From positions 62,001 to 126,000 of the forward strand of contig NZ_CP011382.1 in assembly GCF_000734895.2 (NCBI RefSeq): DNA of 64,000 bases. The letters run 5' to 3'. This DNA is from Calothrix sp. 336/3 (lineage in GTDB: Bacteria > Cyanobacteriota > Cyanobacteriia > Cyanobacteriales > Nostocaceae). Positions within the stretch are counted from its first letter, which is position 1. Each line of letters starts with the position of its first letter. A program made the position numbers and the translations under genes. The notes beneath the pieces are model-generated. The model saw nothing but the letters and a program-made list of their open reading frames with translations. It was not told where the DNA came from and made no database searches. Below, piece by piece: positions 18,493-28,771 of the stretch.

Positions 18493-18984
18493 ATGGAACA
18501 GCGAATTTTAGGACTGGATCCAGGGTTTGCGATTCTGGGCTTTGGTGCCATTACCTGTAATCAAAATTCGACCCAGCCCCAGGAAAACTCCGTAAAGATG
18601 CTAGATTTCGGAGTCATTAGAACATCAGCCGATACGGAAATGGGACAGCGACTCTGTACTTTGTATGATGATTTACATACCCTAGTTGGGGATATCCGAC
18701 CAAATTTAGTTGCCATTGAAAAATTATTTTTTTATCGCATGGCAAATACCATTCTAGTGGCTCAAGCTAGGGGTGTAATCATGCTAGTCTTAGCACAACA
18801 TCAACTGCCCTATGTAGAATTCACTCCAGCCCAAATTAAGCAGGCTCTTACAGGATACGGGAATGCAGACAAACATGAAGTTCAGGCAGCCGTGGGACGA
18901 GAATTAGACTTAGACGAAATACCACGACCAGATGATGCTGCCGATGCCTTAGCTGTAGCTCTGACGGCATGGTATCAATTGTAG
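18493..18984 (+). CDS. ruvC: Crossover junction endodeoxyribonuclease RuvC
   Basis: The 163-aa product is a full-length RuvC that resolves Holliday junctions with RuvAB. Visible catalytic residues are Asp9 in ILGLDPG, Glu76 in VAIEKLFF, and the Asp cluster in [13 protein letters not shown] (146-155). The plus-strand gene is divergent from yvcK with a 228-bp gap. No ruvA or ruvB lies in view, as is usual in cyanobacteria. Confidence 0.95.
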   Translation: MEQRILGLDPGFAILGFGAITCNQNSTQPQENSVKMLDFGVIRTSADTEMGQRLCTLYDDLHTLVGDIRPNLVAIEKLFFYRMANTILVAQARGVIMLVLAQHQLPYVEFTPAQIKQALTGYGNADKHEVQAAVGRELDLDEIPRPDDAADALAVALTAWYQL

Positions 18985-19644
18985 CAATATCTTCAAGGCT
19001 GAAGCAATTTTTAAGGGGGTAGGGAGTAATGAGTTGGGGTAGGGAGTAACAAGATTAATTTACAAGCTAAAGTTTCCTTTGTAGACTACTAGCCTGGATG
19101 ATTCTGTTTTTCGCAAAATGTGAAAAATGTCAATTTTTTGTGGAAAAACTTACGATTTTGCTTCATCAATCACAAAATTTCGATAAATCAAAAGTCATCA
19201 GATATAGAATATAATTCAGTAATATTAAAATCCTTTGCTCAGTTGCAAGGTGCAAATAAACAAAACCTCAGAAGACTGCTAATAGTTAATGGCTAACTGC
19301 TTTCTGTTCGTCACGTTAGCTTTGTCTGTAGGGATTATCACTCTATTGCCAAGTAACTATAGTCTGTTTCCGAAGGCAAGTTTATTCACCACAATACTGA
19401 ATTCTCAAAAGCAAAGGTCTTGATACAGTCTATCAAACGCCCTTATATTTCCGCTTCTTGGGGGCAAACAACAAATAAGTCGGCAGCGAGATATCCTCGA
19501 TGCATATTTTGTGACGCTCGTTTACTGAACAGGTGAACCGAAGCGGATATTTGGCACTGTATCAACTGTTCTAGCTCCAAATGTCTCTGATTTTGGGCAG
19601 GGAAATACTTTTTCTTTTGCAAATGTAGGGAATCTAGTACCACC
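18985..19644. other. Intergenic region, 660 bp
   Basis: It lies between ruvC and the TPR gene. A minus-strand frame at 19443-19667 overlaps the start of the TPR gene and looks like a shadow. The region is AT-rich in its first half, and I see no repeat, RNA gene or clear promoter pattern. Confidence 0.5.
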
Positions 19645-20796
19645 ATGGAAGCAAGGAAAGGAGTCAATTTACAGCAACATTGGGGAGCATTAACCTTTGC
19701 AGCGAAACAGGAACGTCTGGAATTACTGCAACGATTTTTGCTGGAGTATAGCTTTGAACCACAACTCCAACAGAGTGCAACTCATCTAGAAGACCGCATC
19801 CAAATTTTATATGAATTGGGTTTGGTCTACATAAGTATGGGGGAGTTGAAAAAAGCTGAAAGTGTGTTTCAGGGTGCATTAGAGTTAATTTGCCAAAATT
19901 CGGATTTTGCTGCTACCCAAGCGACAATTTTCCACCAATTAGGATGGATTTATTCCCTTCTTGGGCAAATTAAACAAGCACGTCAAGCCTACCAAAAATC
20001 TTTAGAACTGAAGGAAACTATCGGTGATATTGCTGGTAAGGCAGCTACATTACACAAGTTAGGGGTAATTTGTGTGCATCAGGGGGATACAAATCAAGCG
20101 ATCGCCCTGTTTCAAAAATCCCTACAATTGAGTGAAAGCTGTGCAGATATCCAGGGTAAGGCGGAAAATTTACATAATTTGGCGGAGATTTATGCCGAAC
20201 GAGGAGAGATTAAACAGGCGATCGCCCTTTATCAAGACTCCCTAGCGCTGAAGGCGGAAATCGGTGATATTCAAGGTAAAGCTGTGACTTTACACGACTT
20301 AGCTGGAATTTACGCCGATCAAGGCAATATCGCTAAGGCAGTTTCTCTGTGGCAACAATCCCTAGATATCTTTACTGAACTCGGTGACTTCTCTGGTAAA
20401 GCTACCACCACTAATAACCTCGCTGGAGTCTACGCACAACAGGGAAAAATTGACAAAGCCATTATTCTCTGGCGACAGTCTTTAGATATCTATGCAAGTA
20501 TCGGCGATGTTCAGGGACAAGCCGCCACATTGCACAACCTTGGTAGTATCTACAGCGATAGTGGGGAATTAGAGGAGGCGATCGCCCTCTTCCAAGAATC
20601 TCTGGAATTGGAAATTAGCATTGGCAATATCCACGGACAAGCAATGACTCTGTGGTGGTTAGGAGACTTAGCACAACAACAAGGAAAGGTAAAAGTTGCT
20701 CTCAACTACCTTTACCAATCCCTTACCCTCTTCCAAAGTCTCCAATCCCCCGATGCACAAACAATTCAAGAAATTATTTTCCGGCTGAAAAGCTGA
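19645..20796 (+). CDS. Tetratricopeptide repeat protein
   Basis: The 383-aa product consists of about eight TPR units of roughly 40 residues. The units have the form GxIxQAIALYQxSLxLxxxIGDIxGKAxTLHxLAxIYAxxG, with the GD(I/F) link between helices typical of cyanobacterial and Rapsyn-like TPRs. No catalytic domain, signal peptide or membrane segment is present, so it is probably a cytoplasmic scaffold. It lies just before the type IV secretion genes but is separated from them by 518 bp with a palindromic repeat, and there is no sign of a shared transcript. Confidence 0.88.
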   Translation: MEARKGVNLQQHWGALTFAAKQERLELLQRFLLEYSFEPQLQQSATHLEDRIQILYELGLVYISMGELKKAESVFQGALELICQNSDFAATQATIFHQLGWIYSLLGQIKQARQAYQKSLELKETIGDIAGKAATLHKLGVICVHQGDTNQAIALFQKSLQLSESCADIQGKAENLHNLAEIYAERGEIKQAIALYQDSLALKAEIGDIQGKAVTLHDLAGIYADQGNIAKAVSLWQQSLDIFTELGDFSGKATTTNNLAGVYAQQGKIDKAIILWRQSLDIYASIGDVQGQAATLHNLGSIYSDSGELEEAIALFQESLELEISIGNIHGQAMTLWWLGDLAQQQGKVKVALNYLYQSLTLFQSLQSPDAQTIQEIIFRLKS

Positions 20797-20867
20797 GATT
20801 ACACATAGCTACAATTAACCCCAATACTTGTCGGTATTATATTTCTCATTCTTGTGAGGTATAGAAG

Positions 20868-20925
20868 AACCCCTCCCCAGCCCTCCCCGAAATCGGGGAG
20901 GGTGCCCGATAGGGCAGGTGGGGTT
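20868..20925. repeat. Complex palindromic repeat (REP-like)
   Basis: The element starts AACCCC and ends GGGGTT. Inside it CCCTCCCCGA-AA-TCGGGGAGGG makes a 10-bp stem and GCCCGATAGGGC a smaller one. Such nested palindromes are common dispersed repeats in cyanobacteria. It sits between the TPR gene and the type IV secretion cluster and may also terminate the TPR transcript. Confidence 0.6.
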
Positions 20926-21314
20926 GTATTTCATCTGATTGGGAAACGCTTTACCATAAACCCTGGCTGGAAGTGAAAAGTCAGGGTTTATTATATTTAT
21001 GGATTCTACCTTCTGCAAAAATTCTTACCATTGTAATATCGGCTGGAGTGCCTCAAATCCATTTTCCCGATAAATGCGTATCTATAGTAAGAAGGTTAAG
21101 CCATGGTAAACAAAACTTCCTGTTACAGTAAAATTTCTATCTTCTATGTCAGTTATATACTTAGGTATAATCCTATCGGTGAAGCAAGTTAAATCATGGC
21201 AGTAAAACTTTTACCGTAAATTCACAGATGTGTTTAACAATAAAGTTTAATCATGTTAAATTGTGATATTAAAGCATAATTCTAGTTTTCATGGGAAATT
21301 AAGGGATATTTAAG

Positions 21315-21932
21315 ATGAATATAATTGACTCAATTCGCAGCAAAAATCAACAAAAAATTATGGATAATCCGGGCAATATATGGGCAAATAAGTACCCAAA
21401 ACTGGCAAAATTATCTTCAAAATTTCAGACAAATTTACCATTTTTGCTTGCCTGTAGTATTTTCTTAATCACAATTAGTTTAGGTAGTCCCACCTTATTA
21501 TTTTGTTTATTATTTGGTAGCCTGATTATCACAATTCTGCAACAAATCAGATGGCAAGCACAATTGCCTAAAAAATATATTTTACCATTACAAATACTCG
21601 CGATCGCCGTTATTTTAACTGCCTTTTGGTTAGATTATTTTGCGGCTCCTGCCCAAGCACAATTCTTTAAGAAAGCAGAGGACTTTTTCACTACTAGCCT
21701 TTCCCAAGGAACCACAAATAGTAGCGGTTCTCAAACAGCAATCAGCCTGATATTTAATATTCTCCGGGCAATTTATCTCCTTTATATTGCAGTTTCCTTA
21801 GTTGGTGTCATTAATGCAGTGCGGAAAGATGAAGATTGGCAAACTGTTGCCAGAACTCCCTTGTTAGTGGTGATTGCTGTCACCATTGCTGACGTACTCA
21901 CAGGATTTATCATTGGGGATAGTAGTAAATAA
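21315..21932 (+). CDS. VirB2/TrbC-like pilin candidate
   Basis: The 205-aa product has two hydrophobic segments in residues 40-85, a third at about 92-112, then a likely processing site in APAQAQF near residue 118. The remaining 85 residues have two helices (LIFNILRAIYLLYIAVSLVG and LLVVIAVTIADVLTGFIIG) joined by a charged loop RKDEDW, the shape of a VirB2/TrbC pilin subunit. The long leader is unusual for pilins. First gene of the type IV secretion cluster, which supports the reading. The assignment rests on shape and position, not on a strong motif. Confidence 0.6.
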   Translation: MNIIDSIRSKNQQKIMDNPGNIWANKYPKLAKLSSKFQTNLPFLLACSIFLITISLGSPTLLFCLLFGSLIITILQQIRWQAQLPKKYILPLQILAIAVILTAFWLDYFAAPAQAQFFKKAEDFFTTSLSQGTTNSSGSQTAISLIFNILRAIYLLYIAVSLVGVINAVRKDEDWQTVARTPLLVVIAVTIADVLTGFIIGDSSK

Positions 21933-21964
21933 TCCCAACCTAGGGGGAAGTGAGATCATCAGTA

Positions 21965-22387
21965 ATGAAAAATCTCACTGCAAATTTCCCCAACCATCTC
22001 AATCTCAACAAAGAGAATCCGATGAATAATGAATCAGAAAAAGATTTTCGACCTGTCAATCAAATTCTCGGAGCGCAGCCTTCCCTAGGTCCAATTCCTG
22101 CCGATCAGGTATTACCATGGACATTAATCGCCCTTGTCTCCTACTTTATCATTAATGGTATTTTTGGAGGATTATTTACCGATGACTTTCAGAAATGGCT
22201 GTGGACAATCCTACTTGCAGCTTGGGGGATGGCAACATGGTGGATATTAACTGGGGGGAGAAGTTGGCGTTTTTTGAGCAAATTTATTGGTGTTCCTACC
22301 TGGACTAGAGGTTTTGCCCGTTATCAAAGTTTGCTTTTAATTAACTATGAAAGAAAAAATCGGCAAACAAAGCGTCGCAAGCGGTGA
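21965..22387 (+). CDS. VirB3-like inner-membrane protein candidate
   Basis: I start at ATG 21965 (140 aa). GTG 21950 and ATG 22022 are also possible, the latter with AAGAGAA 6 bases upstream. Residues 50-100 form two close membrane helices (WTLIALVSYFIINGIFGG and WLWTILLAAWGMATWWIL), followed by a basic tail ending KNRQTKRRKR. Small two-helix proteins before the VirB4 ATPase are normally VirB3. The 3' end overlaps the VirB4 gene by 41 bp, so translation is probably coupled. Confidence 0.55.
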   Translation: MKNLTANFPNHLNLNKENPMNNESEKDFRPVNQILGAQPSLGPIPADQVLPWTLIALVSYFIINGIFGGLFTDDFQKWLWTILLAAWGMATWWILTGGRSWRFLSKFIGVPTWTRGFARYQSLLLINYERKNRQTKRRKR

Positions 22388-25085
22388 AAGACTTACACCT
22401 TTTGAAGATGCTTTACATTTAGCCACAATGTTACGTTTTTCCTTAGAAGGACGAGATATCGGAGCTTATATATTAACAAAAGGAACACAAAAAGATAGAT
22501 TTTGTTTTGTTTTTGGGTTTGAATGTCGAGGGATTCATACCACCCTAAGACAGGAGCAAATTGATACTATATTTAGTAATATTGAAGTTGGGTTAAAAGA
22601 TATTCCCGAAGGTGAAAAAATTACATTTCACCTGGGTTCATTCAGTAATGATACGCAACGTCAAGCAGAGCTAGGGGAGTTAATTAGGGCAACATCTTCC
22701 CGTGATATTCAGTATTTACTGATGGCAGAACGTGCTAGGGTGCAAGAACTCACCCGTGGGGGGATTCGCAAACCAAAATTTCTGCGGGTATATGTCACCT
22801 ACACCGTTGAACCAGATTCAAACCGTAGCGATGATTGGGTAGAAAAACTCCTCGCAAGGGTGGAAACTTGGTGGTTAAAGTTTAAGGGAGAATTAACAGA
22901 AGTTGAGCAGCAACGGATTGAAACTCTGATTACCAATGCTTATAAAAATGGGTTTTTCCGGTGGGAGCAAATTCTCTCTAACCAAATGGGTTTGGATGTG
23001 AAACCTTTAACAGCAGATGAATTATGGGGAGAAGTTTGGCGCAGATTTAATCAAACAGAACCGATAGACATTCCCCAGTTAATTACTTTAGATGAGCATG
23101 GTTTACATGAGTCCGTCAACTCCGATTTAGCTAGTAGTAAATTACTTCTAGAGAATATCCACGGTACCACTTTACTCTTAGAATCCGATGTCCCCATTGC
23201 CGATCGCCGTTGGGTAAGAATCAAAAATCAACATATCGGGGTGATGACGTTTCTGGAAAAACCCGGTGGTTGGGGCAGTAAAATTGCCCAGTTGCGGTAT
23301 CTTTGGGAACTGCTAGCTAGGGAAACCATTGTCAATACGGAGATATTTTGTCAGTTGACGGCAGCAAATCCGGCGATCGTCAAAAATACCCTGCAAAGGG
23401 TACTGAAACAGTCAAATATGACTGCCCTGATGGCTCAGGAGAAAAGCCGTACCATCGATGTCAGCGCCCAATTGAAGCTGAAAAAGTCCGTAGCTGCTCA
23501 GGAGCAGTTGTATGAGGGAGCCATACCCATCTATGCAGGTATTGCGATTTTAGTCCATCGTCCGACACCGGAAAAATTAGACGAAGCTACAAGGTATATT
23601 GAAAACTGCTTTCAGCGTCCGGCGCGGGTGATTCGGGAGACAGAATATGCTTGGAAAATTTGGTTACAAACCCTGCCGATAGTTTGGGAAGGCTTGATGG
23701 CGAAACCCTTTAATCGTCGTCAATTATACCTAACCAGTGAGGTGCCCGGATTAATGCCCTTGGTACTACCCAGGGAGGGGGATAGGGAAGGATTTGAATT
23801 AATTTCTGAGGAAGGGGGTTCCCCGGTACATCTAGATTTATTTGCCCAGCATAAAAACCTGGCGCTGTTTGCCACCACCCGCGCGGGGAAATCTGTCCTC
23901 GTATCGGGGATTCTTACCCAAGCTCTTGCCCATAATATCCCTGTGGTAGCTCTGGATTTTCCCAAACCTGACGGGACTTCCACCTTCACCGACTATACCC
24001 AATTCATGGGGCGCAATGGAGCATATTTTGATATTTCCAAGGAATCGAATAACCTGTTTGAACAGCCAGATTTACGTTCCTTAACACCAGAACAACAGCG
24101 CGATCGCCTCCTGGATTATGTCGGTTTTCTGGAATCTGCGCTGATGACAATGGTTCTTGGTTCCTCCAGTGAGAGTCAGTTACTCACCCAAACTGTGCGT
24201 TCCGTTCTGAATTTGGCTCTATCTGCCTTTTTTGCCCATCCGGAAATTCAACAGCGTTATACGGAGGCGATCGCTGGTGGTTTTGGTAGTACTGCATGGC
24301 AAAATACCCCCACCTTAAACGATTTCATCCACTTCTGTTCCCCAGAACATATGCAACTCGACTCCATCAGTGGCAGGGTGGAAGATGCGTTAAATCAGAT
24401 ACATCTGCGTTTGCGGTTTTGGCTCTCTAGTCGTGTCGGCAAGGCTATCTCATCCCCCTCTAGTTTCCCCACAGACGCACAATTACTAGTTTTTGCCCTG
24501 CGAAACCTTTCGGACAGCGAAGACGCGGCAGTTCTCTCCCTGAGTGCCTATTCTGCGGCTTTACGGCGGGCATTAAGTAGCCCAGCTTCTATCTTCTTTA
24601 TTGATGAAGCGCCAATTTTGTTTGAATTTGACCAAATTTCCGACTTGGTGGGCAGAATCTGCGCTAACGGTGCGAAAGCCGGGATTCGGGTGATTCTCTC
24701 AGCCCAAGACCCTGATACTATCGCCAAGTCTAAGGCTGCCTCGAAAATTTTGCAAAACTTAACTACCCGCTTAATTGGACGAATTCAACCCGTTGCCGTG
24801 GATAGTTTCGTGAGTATTCTCAAATATCCGAGGGAGATTATTGCTCGTAATGCTTCGGAAAGTTTTTTCCCCCGTCGCGAAGGAGTCTATAGTCAATGGT
24901 TGCTGGATGACAATGGAATTTATACTTTCTGTCGCTATTATCCTGGTTATGAACAGTTAGCAGTGGTGGCAAATAATCCCCAAGAACAAAGTGCAAGGCA
25001 GAAAACCATGGAGGATATTGATGATAAGTATCAGGCAATTTCTACCTTTGCACGGCAACTTTTGGCAAGTTTGAAAGGAGGGTAA
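22347..25085 (+). CDS. VirB4/TraC-like type IV secretion ATPase
   Basis: The 912-aa product is the energising ATPase of the apparatus. Residues 1-490 form the N-terminal VirB4-type region; the C-terminal part has Walker A ATTRAGKSVLVSG near 508-516 (with Arg before AGKS instead of the usual Gly), Walker B IFFIDEAPILF near 748, and ILSAQDPDTIAKS, the VirB4 Gln motif. Length is close to that of the MPF ATPases of cyanobacterial conjugation systems. No VirB11 or VirD4 homologue is encoded in the window, so this may be the only ATPase of the system. Confidence 0.88.
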   Translation: MKEKIGKQSVASGERLTPFEDALHLATMLRFSLEGRDIGAYILTKGTQKDRFCFVFGFECRGIHTTLRQEQIDTIFSNIEVGLKDIPEGEKITFHLGSFSNDTQRQAELGELIRATSSRDIQYLLMAERARVQELTRGGIRKPKFLRVYVTYTVEPDSNRSDDWVEKLLARVETWWLKFKGELTEVEQQRIETLITNAYKNGFFRWEQILSNQMGLDVKPLTADELWGEVWRRFNQTEPIDIPQLITLDEHGLHESVNSDLASSKLLLENIHGTTLLLESDVPIADRRWVRIKNQHIGVMTFLEKPGGWGSKIAQLRYLWELLARETIVNTEIFCQLTAANPAIVKNTLQRVLKQSNMTALMAQEKSRTIDVSAQLKLKKSVAAQEQLYEGAIPIYAGIAILVHRPTPEKLDEATRYIENCFQRPARVIRETEYAWKIWLQTLPIVWEGLMAKPFNRRQLYLTSEVPGLMPLVLPREGDREGFELISEEGGSPVHLDLFAQHKNLALFATTRAGKSVLVSGILTQALAHNIPVVALDFPKPDGTSTFTDYTQFMGRNGAYFDISKESNNLFEQPDLRSLTPEQQRDRLLDYVGFLESALMTMVLGSSSESQLLTQTVRSVLNLALSAFFAHPEIQQRYTEAIAGGFGSTAWQNTPTLNDFIHFCSPEHMQLDSISGRVEDALNQIHLRLRFWLSSRVGKAISSPSSFPTDAQLLVFALRNLSDSEDAAVLSLSAYSAALRRALSSPASIFFIDEAPILFEFDQISDLVGRICANGAKAGIRVILSAQDPDTIAKSKAASKILQNLTTRLIGRIQPVAVDSFVSILKYPREIIARNASESFFPRREGVYSQWLLDDNGIYTFCRYYPGYEQLAVVANNPQEQSARQKTMEDIDDKYQAISTFARQLLASLKGG

Positions 25086-25269
25086 TAGATAATAGATTTG
25101 ATGACTTGATGGAGTTACTCAACTATTGACTATCCTCGGAGGAATATCTCATTTCTAATTATTCCTATATTGCCTATGAAAAAGACAAAGAGCAAATGAG
25201 ATGTTTTAGTCAGTCTAATATCCAATCTCAATTTTCAACTGGATAAACCCTTACAAATTATCTCAGAAT

Positions 25270-26058
25270 ATGCGCAAAACATTGATTTTTACCCTAGTTT
25301 TTACTTCCCTAATTACTCTCCCTGCAGTTGCCCAACTCGGTAAAATCTGGACAGACTTTCAATCCTATTCTGTAGATTTGCAAAATTATTATCGCAATAA
25401 TGTCTACACTAAATTTCGACCACTGGAAATTCAGACACAATCAGCAATTACGAATGCTAATGGGGCTTTAAATCTTCCTAATCCTATCGGTTTAGAGCAG
25501 CAAGTGACTAATGATATTATCCTGAACTCCTTTGGGGATGAATTTGAAAATAATCCGGCAGTAAATGCAGTGGGAGTTAGTAATAATATTAATCGTTTAC
25601 TCACAGAAGGGGCAGTATTAGGAATTTTGGGTTCTGCTGGACAAACAAGATTAAAAGGCAAGTTGATAGAGACTGATAATATTATTAAGGAAATCGCCGC
25701 AGAAACTAGCAGTCTAGACAAGATTCAAAATGGCTTGGAAAATACAATTAAAGCTGACCCCAAGTCACCGGAGACGGCAGCAATTTCAGCCCTAGCCAAC
25801 TTTATTATTAATCAAATTACTGTACAACTAAAAGCAGTCAGAATTCAGGAAAGACAAACAAAATTGAATGCAGAATCTTTGGGACAAACAATTCAATTAA
25901 ATCAATCTTTGCAATATTCTAATTTAAATTTAGCGGCAATTTCCCAACAATTAGAGGTGACAAACCGCTCTCGCAGGGTAGATGAAGCAGCAGAAGCAGC
26001 AAGGTTATTACGGGTGACTTCCCAGGTAGATTTATTCGGTAGGGAGGAGAAAAAATAA
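25270..26058 (+). CDS. VirB5/TrbJ-like secreted component candidate
   Basis: The 262-aa product has a clear signal peptide (MRKTLIFTLVFTSLITLPAV, cleavage near AQLGK). The mature protein is predominantly helical, with coiled-coil stretches around 135-165 and 190-240, and a polar C-terminus. Its position between VirB4 and the VirB6-like gene matches VirB5/TrbJ, which sits at the pilus tip. No sequence motif clinches it. Confidence 0.5.
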   Translation: MRKTLIFTLVFTSLITLPAVAQLGKIWTDFQSYSVDLQNYYRNNVYTKFRPLEIQTQSAITNANGALNLPNPIGLEQQVTNDIILNSFGDEFENNPAVNAVGVSNNINRLLTEGAVLGILGSAGQTRLKGKLIETDNIIKEIAAETSSLDKIQNGLENTIKADPKSPETAAISALANFIINQITVQLKAVRIQERQTKLNAESLGQTIQLNQSLQYSNLNLAAISQQLEVTNRSRRVDEAAEAARLLRVTSQVDLFGREEKK

Positions 26059-26102
26059 TTACTTATTAAATGTAGAATCTCTCGGAAAAATATCGTAATC
26101 TC

Positions 26103-27152
26103 ATGCATTTATATTTCTTACAAATTCTCACGGATACAGGAATAGATAACGCAATTAATAGTGGGGCGATCGCCGCGAAAAATATTGCGGAGGGTTGGGA
26201 TCAGCAATGGCTAGATTTATTACAAAATGAGACGAAAAATAATCTCTATGGTGCGCTGACTAATTTGGGTATTTTCTTCGCAGTGGGAACCCTATTATTA
26301 TTCATGGTGCAATGGTTACGGGATGTTTTATATAGTGAGTTTTCCCGTCCCTTCTCTGCCTTAATTTGGCCCTTTATTGTTGTGGTTTTACTCGCAAATT
26401 CTGATGGTGGTAGCCCCCTCTCTAACTTAACTTTGGGGGTGAGAAACTTCTTAAATAATATTAATCAACAGGTGGTAACAACTGCCGATGCAAATTTGGT
26501 ATATCAACAAGCAATTAATATGAGTATTGCCGAAGATATTGTCGGTTCTTTATTACGTCCTTGCCAAGCATTGAGCGGAGAACAACAAACTAGATGCTTT
26601 ATTAAAGCTAACGATAAAGTTAGTCTGCTCTGGCAAGAATATCGCAATTTATATGGCGATCGCCCTTGGATTAGTCGCTTAGAAAATAAAGTCAATCAGA
26701 TAATTTTTACCATCGGAGGTATTTCCGAAAATACTTTTAATGCTTTGTTAGGTTCTAATGTTCAAACCACCATCAAAAGTTTTCTAGTCTCCTTACAATA
26801 TGCATTTCAAAATCTCATTGAAGCATCCATGCTGTTAATAGCTGCATTAGGACCCCTAGCTGTGGGTGGTTCCCTGCTCCCCGTTGCGGGAAAGCCAATT
26901 TTTGCCTGGTTGACGGGATTTTTAGCGATGGGGATTGCGAAAATTTCCTTTAATATAATTGCCGTGTTAACTGCGACAGTCATCGTCAATGGATTAGCAG
27001 AAGATGCCAACGCCGACCCAGACTTAATGTGGTTTATAATTTTCCTGGGAATTCTTGCGCCCTTGTTATCATTAATTGTAGCTACCGTGGGAGGAGTTGC
27101 CATCTTTAATGCTGCCAGTTATACCACTAATTTGGTGCGGGAGAATAGTTAA
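26103..27152 (+). CDS. VirB6/TrbL-like polytopic membrane protein
   Basis: The 349-aa product has about six membrane helices, two near 56-72 and 87-100 and four clustered at 230-345 (for example LIEASMLLIAALGPLAVGG and FIIFLGILAPLLSLIVATVGG), with a long soluble loop between 110 and 220. This matches the VirB6/TrbL channel component. The stop codon touches the start of the next gene (27153), indicating a tight operon. Confidence 0.75.
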   Translation: MHLYFLQILTDTGIDNAINSGAIAAKNIAEGWDQQWLDLLQNETKNNLYGALTNLGIFFAVGTLLLFMVQWLRDVLYSEFSRPFSALIWPFIVVVLLANSDGGSPLSNLTLGVRNFLNNINQQVVTTADANLVYQQAINMSIAEDIVGSLLRPCQALSGEQQTRCFIKANDKVSLLWQEYRNLYGDRPWISRLENKVNQIIFTIGGISENTFNALLGSNVQTTIKSFLVSLQYAFQNLIEASMLLIAALGPLAVGGSLLPVAGKPIFAWLTGFLAMGIAKISFNIIAVLTATVIVNGLAEDANADPDLMWFIIFLGILAPLLSLIVATVGGVAIFNAASYTTNLVRENS

Positions 27153-27983
27153 ATGGTGCGGTTACTACAACAAAAAAAGAAACCCCAGGGAAGTGCGTTG
27201 ACTTTGTTCGCGATCGCCACTTTTTCCTTACAGTTTTTAGTTCTCCTCTTAATCATCATTCAAGGTTTAACTATCCGGCAATATAATCTCCGTAAACCGC
27301 CGAATTTTGTCCAACTTGTGGATGGAAAACCTGTCACCAATACATCAGATTTAGCTAGGGAACCAGAAGCAATCCGCCAATTTATCAGTAAAACCATGAT
27401 AGCCATGTTTAACTGGTCAGGAAAGCTCCCAGCACAAAATATTGAAGATGTTGCTAAACCCAAAGCAGACACAGGAATTACGATTCCTACAACTCAAGGA
27501 GGTGTACAAAAAATTACGACAAGTACCTGGGTAGCAAGTTTTGCTCTTTCCGAAGATTTTCGCAAAGGGTTTTTAAGCAAAATTGCCGAAATCACCCCAC
27601 CGGAAGTTTTTAGTAATAATCCTAAACAAGCAATTACAGTCGAATTAATTATTAAAAGAGTGTATCCTCCAGTACAAATTTCTCCAGGAAAATGGCGAGT
27701 GGGAATGGTGGCAGATTTAATTCAAAGAAAGGAGAATCGTCAGGTAATTACCCCTTTTAATAAGGATTTACTTGTTAAAAGTGTCGATTATTTTGCCTAT
27801 CCTGTACCGGAAAATATTTCTAACTTACAACAAGCCATATACAGTGTCCGTTCGGAAAAATTGGAAATCTATGAAATCCGAAATTTATGTTTGATTGATG
27901 GCTACAATGAGAACAATCCTGATAAATTACAGCGTTGTGGAGGAAATCAAAAATTAGAAAGTTTTATTAAGAGTAATTTTTAA
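27153..27983 (+). CDS. VirB8/TraE-like bitopic protein, copy 1
   Basis: The 276-aa product has one N-terminal helix (ALTLFAIATFSLQFLVLLLI) and a periplasmic domain with FVQLVDGKPV, then AREPEAIRQFISKTMIAMFNWSG. The next gene encodes a related protein (VQLIDGRAITV; ERHPETIRRFVGETMTLMLTWSS), so the pair arose by duplication. Size, single anchor and position between VirB6 and VirB10 fit VirB8. It starts directly after the VirB6-like stop codon. The structural NTF2-like fold cannot be verified by eye. Confidence 0.55.
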   Translation: MVRLLQQKKKPQGSALTLFAIATFSLQFLVLLLIIIQGLTIRQYNLRKPPNFVQLVDGKPVTNTSDLAREPEAIRQFISKTMIAMFNWSGKLPAQNIEDVAKPKADTGITIPTTQGGVQKITTSTWVASFALSEDFRKGFLSKIAEITPPEVFSNNPKQAITVELIIKRVYPPVQISPGKWRVGMVADLIQRKENRQVITPFNKDLLVKSVDYFAYPVPENISNLQQAIYSVRSEKLEIYEIRNLCLIDGYNENNPDKLQRCGGNQKLESFIKSNF

Positions 27984-28084
27984 ATAACATCATCTATGAA
28001 ATGAGGGAGAAAATAACCTCTACAGACTACAAGATAATTGCATCAATTTTCTCAATTCCATGAGTCATCATTGCCCCATTATCC

Positions 28085-28771
28085 ATGTTTACCAAATCAG
28101 AAGCGAAAAAAAGTAGTATCTTACCCCTATTTGTTGTTATCACCTTTAGTGTTAACGTTCTTACCTTATTAATTCTGTTATTCCATGGTTCACTCTTACA
28201 AGAATTAGGCAAACGACTGACACCCCAGAGTTTAGTACAATTAATAGATGGTCGAGCAATTACAGTAGACCCAAAAGTTAATTTGGAACGACATCCCGAA
28301 ACAATTCGTCGCTTTGTAGGTGAAACCATGACTTTAATGTTAACCTGGTCATCGAAACAACCACCAAAAACGATTTGGGAAACTGTCTATGGATTGATGA
28401 CTGATGAAATTAAGCAAAAATTAAAAGCTGAAATCATCACCTTAAATCCTTCTGTGCAATTTGAAAATACTAATCGTGTCGATGAAAATGTTTTTGTGAT
28501 TGAGAGAATTTCCCAACCCAAACAACTTACGGAAGGAAAATGGCAAGTGGAAATCTCTGGTTATCAGTTAAATTTTAGTAGTTCCGATCAGAGGGGTAAA
28601 TCAATCAAAATTCATAAACAAATATTAGTTAGGTCTACAGAAGAACAAAATGTCACCCTGCCAAATTTACCTTTACCATGGCATTTAGCTGCCTATCGCA
28701 TTGGTGAAGCTAAATTAGAAATATATCAGATGTGTGATGGTAAAGATACACAGTGTGCAGAGAAAAAATAG
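28085..28771 (+). CDS. VirB8/TraE-like bitopic protein, copy 2
   Basis: The 228-aa product is a paralogue of the preceding protein: N-terminal anchor LPLFVVITFSVNVLTLLILL, the same VQLIDGR and (E/R)PETIRRF motifs, and the same C-terminal ending with a Cys pair (MCDGKDTQCAEKK against LQRCGG). It is about 50 residues shorter. Two VirB8-type subunits could form a hetero-oligomer at the inner membrane. A 101-bp gap separates the two genes. Confidence 0.55.
   Translation: MFTKSEAKKSSILPLFVVITFSVNVLTLLILLFHGSLLQELGKRLTPQSLVQLIDGRAITVDPKVNLERHPETIRRFVGETMTLMLTWSSKQPPKTIWETVYGLMTDEIKQKLKAEIITLNPSVQFENTNRVDENVFVIERISQPKQLTEGKWQVEISGYQLNFSSSDQRGKSIKIHKQILVRSTEEQNVTLPNLPLPWHLAAYRIGEAKLEIYQMCDGKDTQCAEKK

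Noticed and set aside
19443..19667. Minus-strand 74-aa frame before the TPR gene
   Set aside because: Overlaps the TPR start codon and has no ribosome site or motif.
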